From Chionis minor (lineage: Eukaryota; Chordata; Aves; Charadriiformes; Chionididae): a stretch of DNA of 64,000 bases. This document shows, one piece after another, positions 26,772-44,910 of this stretch (position 1 is its first letter; every line of letters starts with the position of its first letter). The stretch spans positions 310,001 to 374,000 of the forward strand of contig VZSF01000950.1 of the NCBI GenBank assembly GCA_013398295.1. The letters are read 5' to 3'. Below the pieces are notes generated by a model. The model was not told the origin of the DNA and did no database searches. It was given only the letters and a program-made list of their open reading frames with translations. Both the position numbers and the translations under genes were made by a program.

Positions 26772-28957
26772 TGTCAAGAGATTCGAGTTACCCCAAAACA
26801 CGATTGCATGCATGGCCTGCCTTTTAATTTTAGGTTTACGCTTATGATATGAATGCTGTGTTCTCAGAACCCTGTGTTTCCTTCTGCTGAGCTGCAAGAA
26901 TTGTGCTGTACTCCTGCTAATGCAGACACAGCTACAAGCTGATGAGGTTTGAATAAACAAGAATTAAAAAAGTCTCCTTTCTTTGATGTCTCATTTGACT
27001 CAGTTTATCTACTTCTGCAAAGTAAATGATTCCTCACATTTACCAACGCTGCTTTTCATGGATCCTGCATAATGCTTCTGAGAGAGGGAAATTATTTATG
27101 CTGTACTTGTATTTCTTCTGCTGTAAGCAGTTCCTATTAAACACTAAGCTCTAGAGTAAAATTTGATGACTGGAATATATCATATTTATTATGGATTTTG
27201 GGGGGACTTGTTAACCTCCTTTTCACTAACAGAAGCCATTTTAAGGTGTTCTTGACTGCAAAAGAGAAAGTCAAATATTGTGGAAAGTAATTTTTACTCT
27301 GCCCTTAAAATGTACTGCTGTTAAACATATCTGAATTGCTATAGGATCCCAGAATAGTCCAAACTTTGGGATGGATGTACATACATCTTTGATAAAGACA
27401 ACCAAAAGGCTTCTAACTCAACTCCCACTTTCCCACACAACTTTTATTAGAGTAGAAGATAGAAACTTAACATTTACTCAGAAAAATACCACACACCCTC
27501 TCCTCCAGATAGCTCAAGGTTTAGAGACCACTCTTCCTTAGCCTACATGTCTTCACAGCTGAGTCCTTGCTTTGTCACTTGGTGTCACTTAGCCAACTGA
27601 AGAATGTTTTGAGTTGACTCAAGTCCAGGCAGTCACACTTGGCCCTTAGAAATTTCATTCCATTAGTCCCAGGTTTGGCTGGCTGCTCCCTAACCTTCAC
27701 TGCAGGCTGGGTATAAACTCATGTACCTCACTGGTCTGTACACAGACTGGAGATTTCCTGCTTGTGATTGTAATTCCTTTGCCTGCTGTACCCTGAATTT
27801 TCTGACATCTTCCCTTGACTAAGTTTAGCTGCTCTTCAGGAATGGAGCAATTTCTGCATATTTCTAAAGGGTTCCACCTGACCAGGTCACTTACAGCAAC
27901 ATAAAATCACTGTGACATAATGGCAAAAAAAACCCCAAAACCCAACAACAAAAAATCCCACAAAATACTCTCTTACCACAACCAAATATTCAGACTTTGA
28001 GTTTGTGAGGAGTATTTTCAGAAACTCACATTTTCAAAAACCTGCCTGTTTCTATTGCCATTTTTTATTTTATTTCAGATAAACTTTTTGATTAATTCAG
28101 TTGACAAAAGTTCATCCAAGCATGACTTGTTAAGCTTCACACAATCCACAATGAAGATGAGCAACAGTATGTGACAAAACTTTAAGCTTATTCAGCTTCT
28201 GAACTACTGAGCAAACACACATTCCAGAATGAGATGAAGTTTTGAGCTACAGCATTTGCTGTCAGAAGTAAAAATCTTCTCTGTCCACCAGTGAAATGCC
28301 AATCTTCTTAAAGAACATCACTTTCAAAAATCTGACTACATTTCCTGAACGTAGTCACTATTAATATCATGCTACTAGCTTATGTTTAAAAAAAGCAAGT
28401 ATGAAAATTACACTTGGCATTTTCATAAGCAATAAAATACTGAGCCTTTTTCTTTCTGCTCTCAAATAACTGCTATGCATTTTTTTCTTTTTAAAAGTTA
28501 ACTTTCTAATTTACATTTGATTAAAAGGTTTTTTTTCAATTTTTGTTTGAAATTTAGAAACTTCTCAGTAGCCCTTGGAGACATCACTGTAACCTAAGCA
28601 ATGTTGAAAACATTTAACTGATAACATGCTAAGTTGATAAAGAACCACAATGCAGGCAAAACAGTTCTCCAATAATAACAGCGTACAAATTTTACTCGAA
28701 AGTTGCATTATTTTCTAAATGTGGCTGTTGACCAAACTCTTTGCATACAAATAACTGTTCTGCTCTCATAATATAATAGAAACATATCTTTTTGTCTCGA
28801 CTCAGAGTCGACACGACCAATAGTTTTTTTTCCAACTTTGTTTTCTTAATACCTACATTCACAGGCAAAAGCAAACCACGCAAAAATAATACACAGAATT
28901 CTAATACAACTATTTTCCTAGTATTTAAGCGGAAGTAATAATAAAAAGCACAGAAAA
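26772..28957. other. Intronic sequence
   Basis: Nothing coding recognised. It contains an A-rich tract with CCCC blocks at 27924-27967 and a 15-bp perfect palindrome with a one-base centre, TCGACTCAGAGTCGA, at 28797-28811. Confidence 0.5.
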
Positions 28958-29720
28958 ACTTAGGTGGAAAGGGACCCCTGGATGTCACCTCATCCAACCC
29001 CAGCTCAAAGCAGGTCCAACTAGAACAGGTTGTTTAGGGCCTTTTACAGTCACATTTTAAGTATCTCCAAGGATGGAAACTTGGTCAGCACGGTCAGAGT
29101 TTTCCATGTTCCAACTTGTGTCTGTCACCTCTCATTCTACCACAAAGCACCTCTGACAAGAGTCTCACCACGTTTTCTCTACATCCTCCCATTACCTGCT
29201 GTAGACAGAAGACAGATGCCTCCTGATCCTTCTCTTCTCAAGACCTCAAGACCTAAAACCCCTCGTTCCCTCAGCCTCTTCTCATATGCCATGTGCTCTA
29301 GCCTCCAGCCTTCTTGGCAGCCCTGAACTTGCTTCAGCGTGCTGAAGTCTTTCTCTTTGGGCTGGGGAGCCCAAAACTGGATAGAGCACTCAAGATGTGT
29401 GAGTTTCAAACAGAAGGGAGGAACCACTTGCCTTGATGTGCTGGCTACACTTTGATCCTGCAGCCCCGGATGTAGCTGGCCTCCTCTGCTGCAAGGACAC
29501 GCTGCTGAATCACCTGCAGTTTGTCATTGAAGAGGTCCCGCAGGTCTTTTTGCATAAAGCTGTTCTATCTAGACAGCCCCTGGCTGTGTGTGTTTGTCAC
29601 ACGGGGTTACTCCATCCTAGATGCAGGAACACGCATTTGCTTTCGTTTATAAATTTCAACTTCAGAAGGTTCCACTCAGCCCATTTCTCCAGCCCGTGCA
29701 GGTCTAGCCTGTGGCAGACT
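28958..29720 (-). mobile_element. CR1 LINE fragment
   Basis: The left end reads GGTGGAAAGGGACCCCTGG followed by CATCCAACCCCAGCTCAAAG, the reversed CR1 3' region. Further right are CR1 segments such as CTTCTCTTCTCAAGACC, GGGAGCCCAAAACTGG and CTCCAGCCCGTGCAGG, all in minus orientation. About 760 bp of the 3' half of the element are present, 5'-truncated as usual and well diverged. The right boundary is approximate. Confidence 0.85.
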
Positions 29721-31236
29721 CACCTCTACTGGACTATTATATTTGTCAACCCCTAATATTTAATATAGACAGAGACTACTACGTATACTTCTACAATAAG
29801 TAGCCTAAAATAGATCTAACACCCAGCTGTACAGGAAAACTTTGAAACGGCAGTTTTATGTATTTGACCAACAGAGTAGAAATCTGTCTCCCTGTGTCAC
29901 AGTACTTTTCATCTAGCACTTGAACATTCTTGCAATGAAGGATCTCTCAGGTTTATCAGTTAGACTTAATGGACACTTTTTCAGGGAATTTACAAAAATT
30001 GTATACTCCTAAGGAAAAGATCAGTTTCCCCAGTAATAAAGTGTGAATAACATACACATCTCCAAGACAGAGAACTACACTGAAGAAAACATATACAAAG
30101 CAGGGAAGCTTTCCATGAAATCCAGTAAATTAGATTATATTTTTGCTACCTGTAAAATACAGAAACTTTAGTATGTTACTTAGGACATTCATGCACAAAT
30201 ACCATTCTTTTCAAGAAGCTTTTCAGAAAAATTTGGAAATGGCAAATCACTTCATCTAATTTCAGTGGGGGGGTTGAAATTCTGTTGAGAAAAATTCTAC
30301 TGCCTGACCAATTTACAAGCTATATGTTCAAAGAAGAGTAGGCTATGCTTGAGCTACATTCCTGAGTAAGGAAAACTGTAAGGCTTCATCAAAAATAAGT
30401 AAACAAACATAACTTGCTTACATAAAACAATGATAAAAAATGTGAAACAAGCTTATTTTAAAGTTTTAAGGATTGAGTAACAAGTAAATACAGTTCTTCA
30501 ATAAAGTCTACAGGATATTTGCTTGTGTAAAGACACAGCTTCCGTGTATGTTGCATGTATATGCATGCAATCTATTTACTTGTTCAGTCTTTCCATTCTG
30601 TGGCACTATTTTGTCTGAATTCGTTCAAAAGAAAGAAAAGAAAGCATAAGAACATGTAGCTGAGTCTTCAAAGTCCCTTGGAGATTTTGTTTTCATCTCT
30701 AGAAGGAAAAAAGAAAACCCACTCTCACTTTCATCAGCTTCTGTTTTGAGGAGCTACATGATGTGGTCACAGGAAATTCATAAATTTGAAATACATCAAC
30801 ATGTGCTTAAAATTATCAGAAACCGAACACCTCAAAGATATGCAGGCATTTAATTGCCCTCCATACAGACAGGAGCGACAGACTGATGGATCTGGCCCAG
30901 AAGGAATAAGCAGCTCAGCCAGAGGGATGGAGCAGTACAGAACACGACTCGGCTCCTTACACAATGCGTGATGAAATTTTAGCACTTGGCAGGTTGAGTA
31001 ATGAACTGCTCAGAACTTGCCAACATGGCAACACCGTGGCATGGAAGAGTTCCCTAAGTTTTTTCCTATTTCATCCCCTAAGCTTTTTATTCAGCTTTGT
31101 CAGAAGTCATTGATGCCCCCTTTTATTCGCAGCTAAGAACCTGTTCCTGAAGAGAAGGCGCTCAAGCCCTTTTGGTACAATTCCTAATGACTATAGCCCC
31201 CTAACCTTCTAAAAAAAATGACTACTGATCAAGGAT
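29721..31236. other. Intronic sequence
   Basis: AT-rich DNA between the 29-kb CR1 and the coding-like block at 31.3 kb. No exon, known repeat or strong regulatory grouping was seen. Confidence 0.5.
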
Positions 31237-31309
31237 ATGACAAGGAAAATTTACTTTGTGTATTTTGATGCTGCCCAGCTGGGAGATAAGTTGGCACAGG
31301 AAGTGATGA

Positions 31310-31618
31310 ACACTATTAAACCCACGGTGTTTCCTCGCAAGCCCGAAGTCAATTCCTTCAAGGTCTGCGAGTGGTTCTGTGGAAGAACCGAGTGTTTGGG
31401 TCCCGTCAGTTGAGGAAGACTCGCCGCAAGCAGAGCCTTGCATAGAGCAGGCAGTTCTGGCTGATCCAATCTCTTCTGAACAAACCAGCACACCATCAGG
31501 CAAACTACAGTACAGAGACAGCACCTCGTATCACAGGAACTGTGAATGCCAGATTCCTCCCTGGATAGCTACGGAGCTAGACCAGCGTGAGAGACAGCGA
31601 TGCCTGGCCCGAATCTAG
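31310..31618 (+). pseudogene. Unrecognised coding-like open frame, possible retrocopy or terminal exon
   Basis: A plus-strand frame is open from just after the TGA at 31307 to the TAG at 31616, about 102 codons. It includes SPKSIPSRSASGSVEEPSV, then SSEQTSTPSGKLQYRDS, and ends DQRERQRCLARI. Composition is more GC-rich than the flanks and the Ser/Pro-rich text reads like protein. The frame has no early ATG. A second coding-like frame, MTRKIYFVYFDAAQLGDKLA and onwards (31237-31413), overlaps it in another register, which could mean a frameshifted copy. No poly(A) tail or clear acceptor was seen. I do not recognise the parent gene. Confidence 0.2.
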
Positions 31619-37938
<6,320 letters not shown>

Positions 37939-38027
37939 CTCAGAATTATCCTCCACATTAAATTTAACAAACAACTGTGTTAGATATTCCCCCATGTAAT
38001 GACAAAGGTGCAGGTCCACAGGGTTGC
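37939..38027 (-). CDS. Candidate small coding exon upstream of the CTNND2 exon
   Basis: The minus strand here reads like coding sequence. After a pyrimidine-rich run ending CCGAAG, 89 bases encode NPVDLHLCHYMGEY and then LTQLFVKFNVEDNSE, followed by a GAG|GTAATA donor at 37938. The codon choice (AAC CCT GTG GAC CTG CAC) resembles an exon in otherwise AT-rich DNA. It begins with two bases of a split codon and ends in phase 0, which is the phase in which the CTNND2 exon starts 3.2 kb downstream. I do not recognise the peptide as part of delta-catenin. The acceptor is AAG rather than CAG and the donor lacks G at +5, so both sites are only moderate. The surrounding open frame is only about 44 codons, so chance remains possible. 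Confidence 0.25.
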
Positions 38028-40324
38028 CTTCGGAATGAAAGAGGGAAAGAAGAATTCAACTAAGAGTCTACCCCTTTGTATCAAGAATCCCTAACAGAAA
38101 ACAAATTAATAAGCTTCCTTCTCTTTGTTTGGGAAGCAGTGAATGACTAATATTTTAATAAATCCGTATGTTTAGATTTCAAGCAGCTGTCACAATGCGA
38201 GAAGACAGAAACTAGAAATAGTATTTGCTTGCATTTTATAAAAATAACTACTGAACCTGACTCCATTTGTCTTATTTGTTCTGTTTACAAATCACTTTCA
38301 CCAGTTCATGCCATGTTGTGTTATCTTCACAACCTTCTATTATTTATCTAAATCAAGCTAATCGGAACATCAAAATTAAAACTAAATCCATACCCACCGA
38401 TTATGCAAATATGTTGTCAAGACAATTGCAGAATGAAGAACAGCAGAAACTACATTGCAACATCAAGATTAATTTAAGTAACGTCACATCAAGTGCAGCT
38501 TCATGGACTGTGCTACAAAGGGCGATGATGCCAAAGCAAGCACACGTGCAAAGGCACTGCAAAGCTGAAGTGACCAGTCTGGCAGTCCTTAGCTCTCAGA
38601 TCCAGAAAGGGTGCAGGAGTGGGAAACCAACAGATTATAAATAACAATGAGAGTAATCCAGAGAAATCACTCCAGAGAGCAGCTTGGAAAGGGAGGATAA
38701 CTTTCTAAATTGTTTTGAAGTGATAAAAAGAGTACATATCGGATAGGGCCTGAAGCAATTTATATTTAAAAGTGGTATTTGCCCACTACCGTGAGTTCTT
38801 TTGTAAAAAATATTCATTATTCCATAGATGGTAATTGGACATATTTGCCTTTCCAATATGAGATTTATATTTTATCTGCCCTCTGCAGATACCAAAACTT
38901 CAAGCATTAAATAAGACTTGAGTAAGGTCATACGTTTCACAGTGGTCCAGAAACTGAATAAGCCTGATGAAAATCTTTACAACTTTTGGGCAGGTTATGA
39001 ACTCCTGAGCTCAGGGCACACCAAACAGGAAGCTACTTGGTTATTTTTTTGCTTGGTATCTCCTGAATGGTCTATACTGACCCATTTGAATGTTGGGAGG
39101 GGTGAACGGGTCAAAAGAAATTTGGCTGATATTCAGAGCTGATCTCTGTCCTTTACAATCTTAAACATATCCTTCAATCCTTTCACAAACAGGTGTGTAT
39201 TGATGCCGAGCAGAAGACAGAGCAAAATCTGTAGAGATAATAAAAAGCAGCTGATACAAAAAAAAGGATATATCTAAATTTAGGCTGAACAGCCTTGCAG
39301 ATTTATTGAATTCACAAGACCCTTAAGGTCATAGCATTAAAAGAGGAAAAGTATTTAGCATTTGACCGTAAATATGCTATACAAAGCCAAATGATCACTA
39401 ATGATCATTTGAATCTTCAAATACAGACAAATAACAGCACTGAGGTAAGGCTGGGAATCCCTGGTGGGGTGAATAGAGAAAGCCTGATTACACCTACACA
39501 AACAAATAAATCATCTCCTGGATTGAAGTCTTTCATCAGAGTATCCCAAAAGTACACAAGCTATAGAAGTGTACATCGGCTCTATCTTGTTATAACCTTT
39601 TAAACAAGAAAAACTGTACCTCAGTGTCACAAGTAGTATGTATATATTGCTACGCACATCCTATGGCATCATGCACAATTCCAAGTAAATGCCATTACTT
39701 AGAGTGGTGTTGGTAAACTATTCTTAACCTACTGTATCAGACACACATGAGCAACTAAAATTGGGGCACATACTTCCTGAGGAAAACAGCAAAATCTAGG
39801 GAAGTTTAACTTAGATTTCCACCAAGGACAGTATCAGACACAAACCAGACCTGACAGCCCATTCTGCATCTAGAAGGAAAACAGAATTTCTTGATGCTTT
39901 CAAACAGGCTAAGAACATCACTAGCACTGCCCCTATCCATCTGACACTGAACGCTTTTCAGAAGCTTCAGCACTGCACTTTGGAATGAATGAATCATGAT
40001 TCTTCCAGCTTCTCTACTTTCTCCATTGTTGGACTGTTTTCACTTGTAGTGTTCTTATGCGTTTTCACTTGATCGTTTCATTCTTCCCTGTCGCTAAATA
40101 AAATGGGGGTGAGGGAGAAAGCTGACAACAAGGCAATAATCAGATAAGCAGAGAGGTGGCAAATTCAAAAATTCGGTGGGGGCTATGTTGTTGCAGGATC
40201 TTAACGGAGGCCAAAAAAATTTGAGATTAAAAAAAAAAAACCAAACAACTTTTTAATAGCCATGACTGCACCTATATGCAGCTGCAAACTTCCAGATAAC
40301 ACCAACCCGAAGGAAGCAATTCGT
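38028..40324. other. Intronic sequence
   Basis: AT-rich DNA with no recognised feature. An open frame of 125 codons (38267-38644, plus) has no motif and no splice context. Poly-A with CCAAAC lies near 40228-40250 at the edge of the CR1 copy. Confidence 0.45.
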
Positions 40325-41109
40325 ACATTGCAGGGCAGGACTGCCATCCAGAGGAACCTCAACAAGCTGGAAGAACATGCCAATGATAGTGTGACAAAGT
40401 TCAGAAAGAAAAAATGAAAAGTCCCACTCAGAGGATGGAATCCTATGTAACAACAGAGCATCTCCACAGAAAGGACCTGGGGCTCTGGTGGACAAGAAGG
40501 TGGGACTAAGCAGTGCATTTCTGCAGTGATGATGGCCAACCACTTATTTCACTGCACTAGCAAGAGAGCCTCTAGCAGAACGAGGAAGTAACTACTTTTT
40601 ATTTAGTACTCCTGAAGCTGCCATCTTGAGTACACTCGCTGGTTCAGGGCCACCAGGACAAGAGACATGACAAGACTTTGAAACAAGACCATCAGAGGGC
40701 CACCAAGACAGTGAGAAGATGGAAGCACACATTGTATAAGAAGCTGAAGTTTGTTTAGCATGGAGAAGGGAAGGCACAGGGAGGACCTAGCTGCAGATTT
40801 TTACTTCTGAGTGGGGGATTATAGTGAAGACATCACCAGGCTCTTGTCAGAAGCATACAGCAAACAAAGGCAACAGTCTCAAGTTGCAATGAGGTAAACT
40901 CTGACTGGATATAAAGAAAAAAAACCTCACAAACACACAAAACCTCCAGACCCCAAAACTAAACAACAGTAGAAGGGATTGCCCAGGCAGGTTTTAGAAT
41001 CTCCATTCTTGGAGATTTTGAAAGTATAACATTGAAGCTAGACCTGCTTGGAGTAGACCTCCAGAGCCCTCTTTTAACCTAGTTTTTCCACAATCCTAGA
41101 ATCCTAGAA
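40325..41109 (+). mobile_element. Old CR1 LINE 3' portion
   Basis: Landmarks in order: GGGCAGGACTGCCATCCAGA, GGACCTGGGGCTCTGGTGGA, a decayed middle, ATTGCCCAGGCAG, GAATCTCCATTCTTGGAGAT, and a tail CAATCCTAGAATCCTAGAAC. This is the end of CR1 ORF2 plus the 3' UTR on the plus strand, ending in a mutated octamer tail. Gaps and an A-rich insertion near 40917 show its age. The left boundary may lie further left. Confidence 0.8.
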
Positions 41110-43489
41110 CTGATCAGTTTTGCAAATTTTTCCAAGGCTTTATCCCAATCTATATTACAAATTAGTGGCTATCAAGCTCTCCGATTACCATCACGCTTAC
41201 ATAAAATAGCTAGCACTTACATCAAGTCTGATGTATTTTATCAGCCTAAACCTGTATTTCTCTAGCTCATTCCCTTACCTAATCTAAGGGTTTTATCAAT
41301 GCCATGCTCTTTACAAGATATTAGCATGGCATCTTGGCTACTATGCATATGGATTATTTATGGGGTAAAGAACTAGTTTAACTGATTATGGTATTTAAAA
41401 TAAACAATTCCTTCTTTTTCATGTAAGATTACTTCAAAGAAGTCTTTTCATGCCTTTAACAACTTTTATAGAAATCAGACTCTATTTTATTTTCTATTTT
41501 TAGGACCCTGATACAAATGAGGTCACAACTGCATTCAGTGGTATATTTCAGCTCTCCAGACACACTGCCCTGTTCCTCTGTGAGTTACAGGCAAGCCTTG
41601 CTGTCTAAAGGCACACTGCCCAATCGCCTGGACTTCTGTTTGTAGGGAAATTGTATTATTTCTTCTCCAGCACAAGCACCAAGTTATTCAAATTATCTCC
41701 ATTTTTCTGTTACAAATTGCCTGGTCCTTTTTTATCCCATTTTTTTTCTTCTGTTTTGTATTCAGCTTTAGTCTTTTAGCTCACTCCTTTCTTTTCCTTC
41801 TCGCTAGTTGTTGCATCCCTTGCCAACGCTCCCAATGGTTTATCACCCACCATGATTGCTGTGCTATTCTACTTCCTCCCATGCAAAATACTTCAGTCTC
41901 CAAAGTAATAAAATATAAATAAAAGCCTTGGAGTGCTAGGACAGGATTAGAACTACTAAGAGCTTTCTAATCTCTCATACTTTTGCTTCTCCTCCTTCTT
42001 CAGCAGCAATTTAAGGAGATAAACTGACTTTCTAACTCACCAGCTTTGACTTGCTTTAGGGTATACTGTTATTAATTGTACAGCTCAATGTGGGAACAAA
42101 ACAAAACCTCAGAGATGGTGGATCTTCTCCAAGGAGAGCGAGAGAAACAGAGCTGGAGTTTAGTGACAGATCCTTACTCTTCAGAGTTACATTGGCCCAA
42201 CCTTGCAAGTCTTGTTTACTTCTCAGTCATCCAGGCGCACAGATTTACTAGGCGTTGCGTATAGATGGAGAGACAGCATTATAAATCATTAGCTTTAAAT
42301 CATATAAATCATTAGCTTTATACTTGTCCAGAATGGTCTAAGAGACTAGACACACCTAGTCCCTTCCTCTTCTCCTGCTCCCTATTGGTGAAATTATTCT
42401 GGGGAACAGTTTTCTCTTTTTCCTTGCCTGGTAAGACAGACTGATTTCTCAGTCCATACATAGACTATCAGCGCAGCATATCCAAGCACAGACTCCATAA
42501 TTTGCAATTATCATTGAATCTCTGAATTAATTAGGATACTAGATCTGAATATTGCCATGAGTAGCTGTTAAAGAGATAGTCATTAGTATGTTAGTAAGGG
42601 ATCCAAGAGTTACCTAACAAAGCAAGATGGGCTTTTTTTTAGGGCAACCTACTGCATGCAAATTAATACCAATAGGATTTTAGAAGCTTGACTTTCTGCA
42701 TACTTGCAAGACTCAGTTTGCTACATTTACTGAATGTCGATGGACTTTTCAATAAATAGAGGATTCCAGTGAAACTGTAAAGAAATTCATCACAAATACA
42801 AGGATACTTGCAAACAAAAAAGTGTAGTATTCTACCAGACAGTATGTTGATTAGGCAAATTCTTCACTTATTTGTACTACTATTAAGGAAAAAAACCTCG
42901 CTTTCAAACAACATCACGGGCTAAAAAAGTTGACCTCAAGGACCACAAACCCTCTAGATTTGTACATTTTTTCTCACAGATGATTCTGTGGCAGTAGCAG
43001 TTAACCTTGATAGCCCCAACTATGCTTTTGAATCTCTCCTCTTTTGTTACATCTTTTATTGCAAAGAGAACTAGTAAAATAATTAAGCAATTCCTTCCTT
43101 TTCTGACTACCCTGCAGAAATACCAGATTAAGGAAGTTCCCAACAGATTCATATTGTTCCTTAAGAAAGGGGAAAGCAATTAGTAACGAAAATGTTAGCT
43201 TTAAGAAATATCGTTATGATCTTATTCTCCTAATTTCTGGTATGAATAGCTCATCTTTTGAACAAGCTAAAAAGGTTTTCACAATGAAATTACAGTCTAA
43301 AAATCACCTGTTTGAAAACAAATAGGTAAGGAACATGCAGTTCAGGATAACATTTGTAGTATGGACAAAGACAGGGAAAGAACTTAGAATCAAAATAAAC
43401 CATCTCATTGAATAAAAAGAACTTGTATGGGTTGATACAGTATAGATTTGGTAGTACTGGCTGTCCATCAAGACAAAGACACATTTTGA
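41110..43489. other. Intronic sequence with a POU/homeodomain-like site
   Basis: No exon or repeat family recognised. ATGCAAATTAAT at 42656-42667 joins an octamer to a homeodomain core. A short direct repeat with ATAAATCATTAGCTTTA lies at about 42280-42322. Confidence 0.45.
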
Positions 43490-44905
43490 AAGAAGGGTAT
43501 AAAATGCAATAGTTCTGGGAGTCTTCAACTACCCCTATAGTTTGTATAGTCAAAAAAAAACCACCACCAAACTAGTGACAGAAAGACATGGCACAGACAG
43601 CTGCTTAGGATGCCTACCAGAAAAGATGCAAATCTTGACTTGGTCTCAGATAATGCACAAAAGATGGTCTGACATTTTGCAGCCGAGAAGCCACTCTAAG
43701 TGATCATTCTGTGCTCAGATCCAAGATCCCTACACAAGGCAGAAAATCTGCCAGTTACGAGCCAGAAAAAAGAAAATTTTTAACAAAAAATTTTTTTGTT
43801 TAAAGCTAAGAGTTAAGTCCTCACAGGCAACAGAAACTACTTGATGTCCCCATACTGGAAGCACAGGGCCAAAGCAGTGCGTCAAGAAAAGCTTTAGTAG
43901 TAACAAAAATAAGTTAGCACAGTTAAACAGGAAGACAAAGGAAGACCTTAGGAACAAAAATACTCTTTCTAAACACTAAAATCATCTTCAAATGAAGAAA
44001 ACAAAAGGACCGTCAATGCCGACAGGTTAAATAGAAAAACACAAGACATCACAATATGGTTCTAAGGGACAACCAGCCAAAGGCATCAAAGCTAACAACA
44101 AATCCTTCTTCAAATGCATCAGGAGAAAGAAGCTTCCTGGAGAGTCTGTAGAGCTACTGGGTGATCAGGATATAAAAGGGTTCATTGAAGACAAACTAAA
44201 ATGAATCCTTCAGAAAGGTTTTTGCTATTTCACAGGAAATCCCTATGCTAAGAACTCACCGAGGGAGCCTTATCAGAGGATCTGCCTGAAACTGAAGTGA
44301 CTGTAGAATAGGTTGAGAAACAAACTGACAAAACAAACTAAAAAATTGGAAGATCAAATGGCATTCACTTAAACGTTCTGAAGGAACTAGAAAATGCATA
44401 GTTTAAAATAGGTGTAGTACCTAAGAACTGGAAGACATTAAATGCAATGCCTGTTTCTATAGAGAGGTCTATAAGACTACAGAGCAGCAAGCCAGACAGT
44501 CACATTGGGCAAATCAGTGGAGCCTGTAACATGGAACAGAATTAGTGGACACAGATATATAAACACGAAGTACTTATCCAGAAGGTTTCTGTATGGGTAA
44601 ATACTTTCTTAAATAGGAGATCAAGCCTAGAAATAAGTGGAAAATTCTCACAGTTGAACGTGTCCACCAGTGACGTTCTAGCTCTGTGTTCCACACTGTT
44701 CAATACATACACAAATGACTTGAAACAAGGAACGAAGAACACAGCGACCAAGCCTGGTAATAATAAAAAATTATGTGGGACAACAAGGCTGAAGACCAAA
44801 ACCAGAGAATTTTAGAAAGATGTTTTCACAGCCTGAAAAAGGAGGACACAAAATGGGAGATGAAATTCCCCGTAGATAAGTAGAAGGTGATCCTTGTGAA
44901 GCAAA
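43490..44905 (+). mobile_element. Degenerate CR1 ORF2 fragment, left part of a split copy
   Basis: Landmarks include GGGAGTCTTCAACTACCCC (the GDFNYP motif of the endonuclease), ATCCTTCTTCAAATGCATCA from the linker, and CACTGTTCAATACATACAC..AATGACTT from the reverse transcriptase. They run in plus order from endonuclease to RT. Reading frames are broken by many stops. The copy breaks off near 44905 where an inverted CR1 segment starts. Its 3' continuation reappears at about 47575. Confidence 0.75.
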
Positions 44906-44910
44906 ACTGA

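Noticed and set aside
26229..26847. Repeated pair of identical 61-codon frames
   Set aside because: They are identical only because the DNA is tandemly duplicated. They begin at TTG and show no coding features.
28797..28811. 15-bp perfect palindrome TCGACTCAGAGTCGA
   Set aside because: Short enough to occur by chance in 64 kb and without flanking structure; no function inferred.
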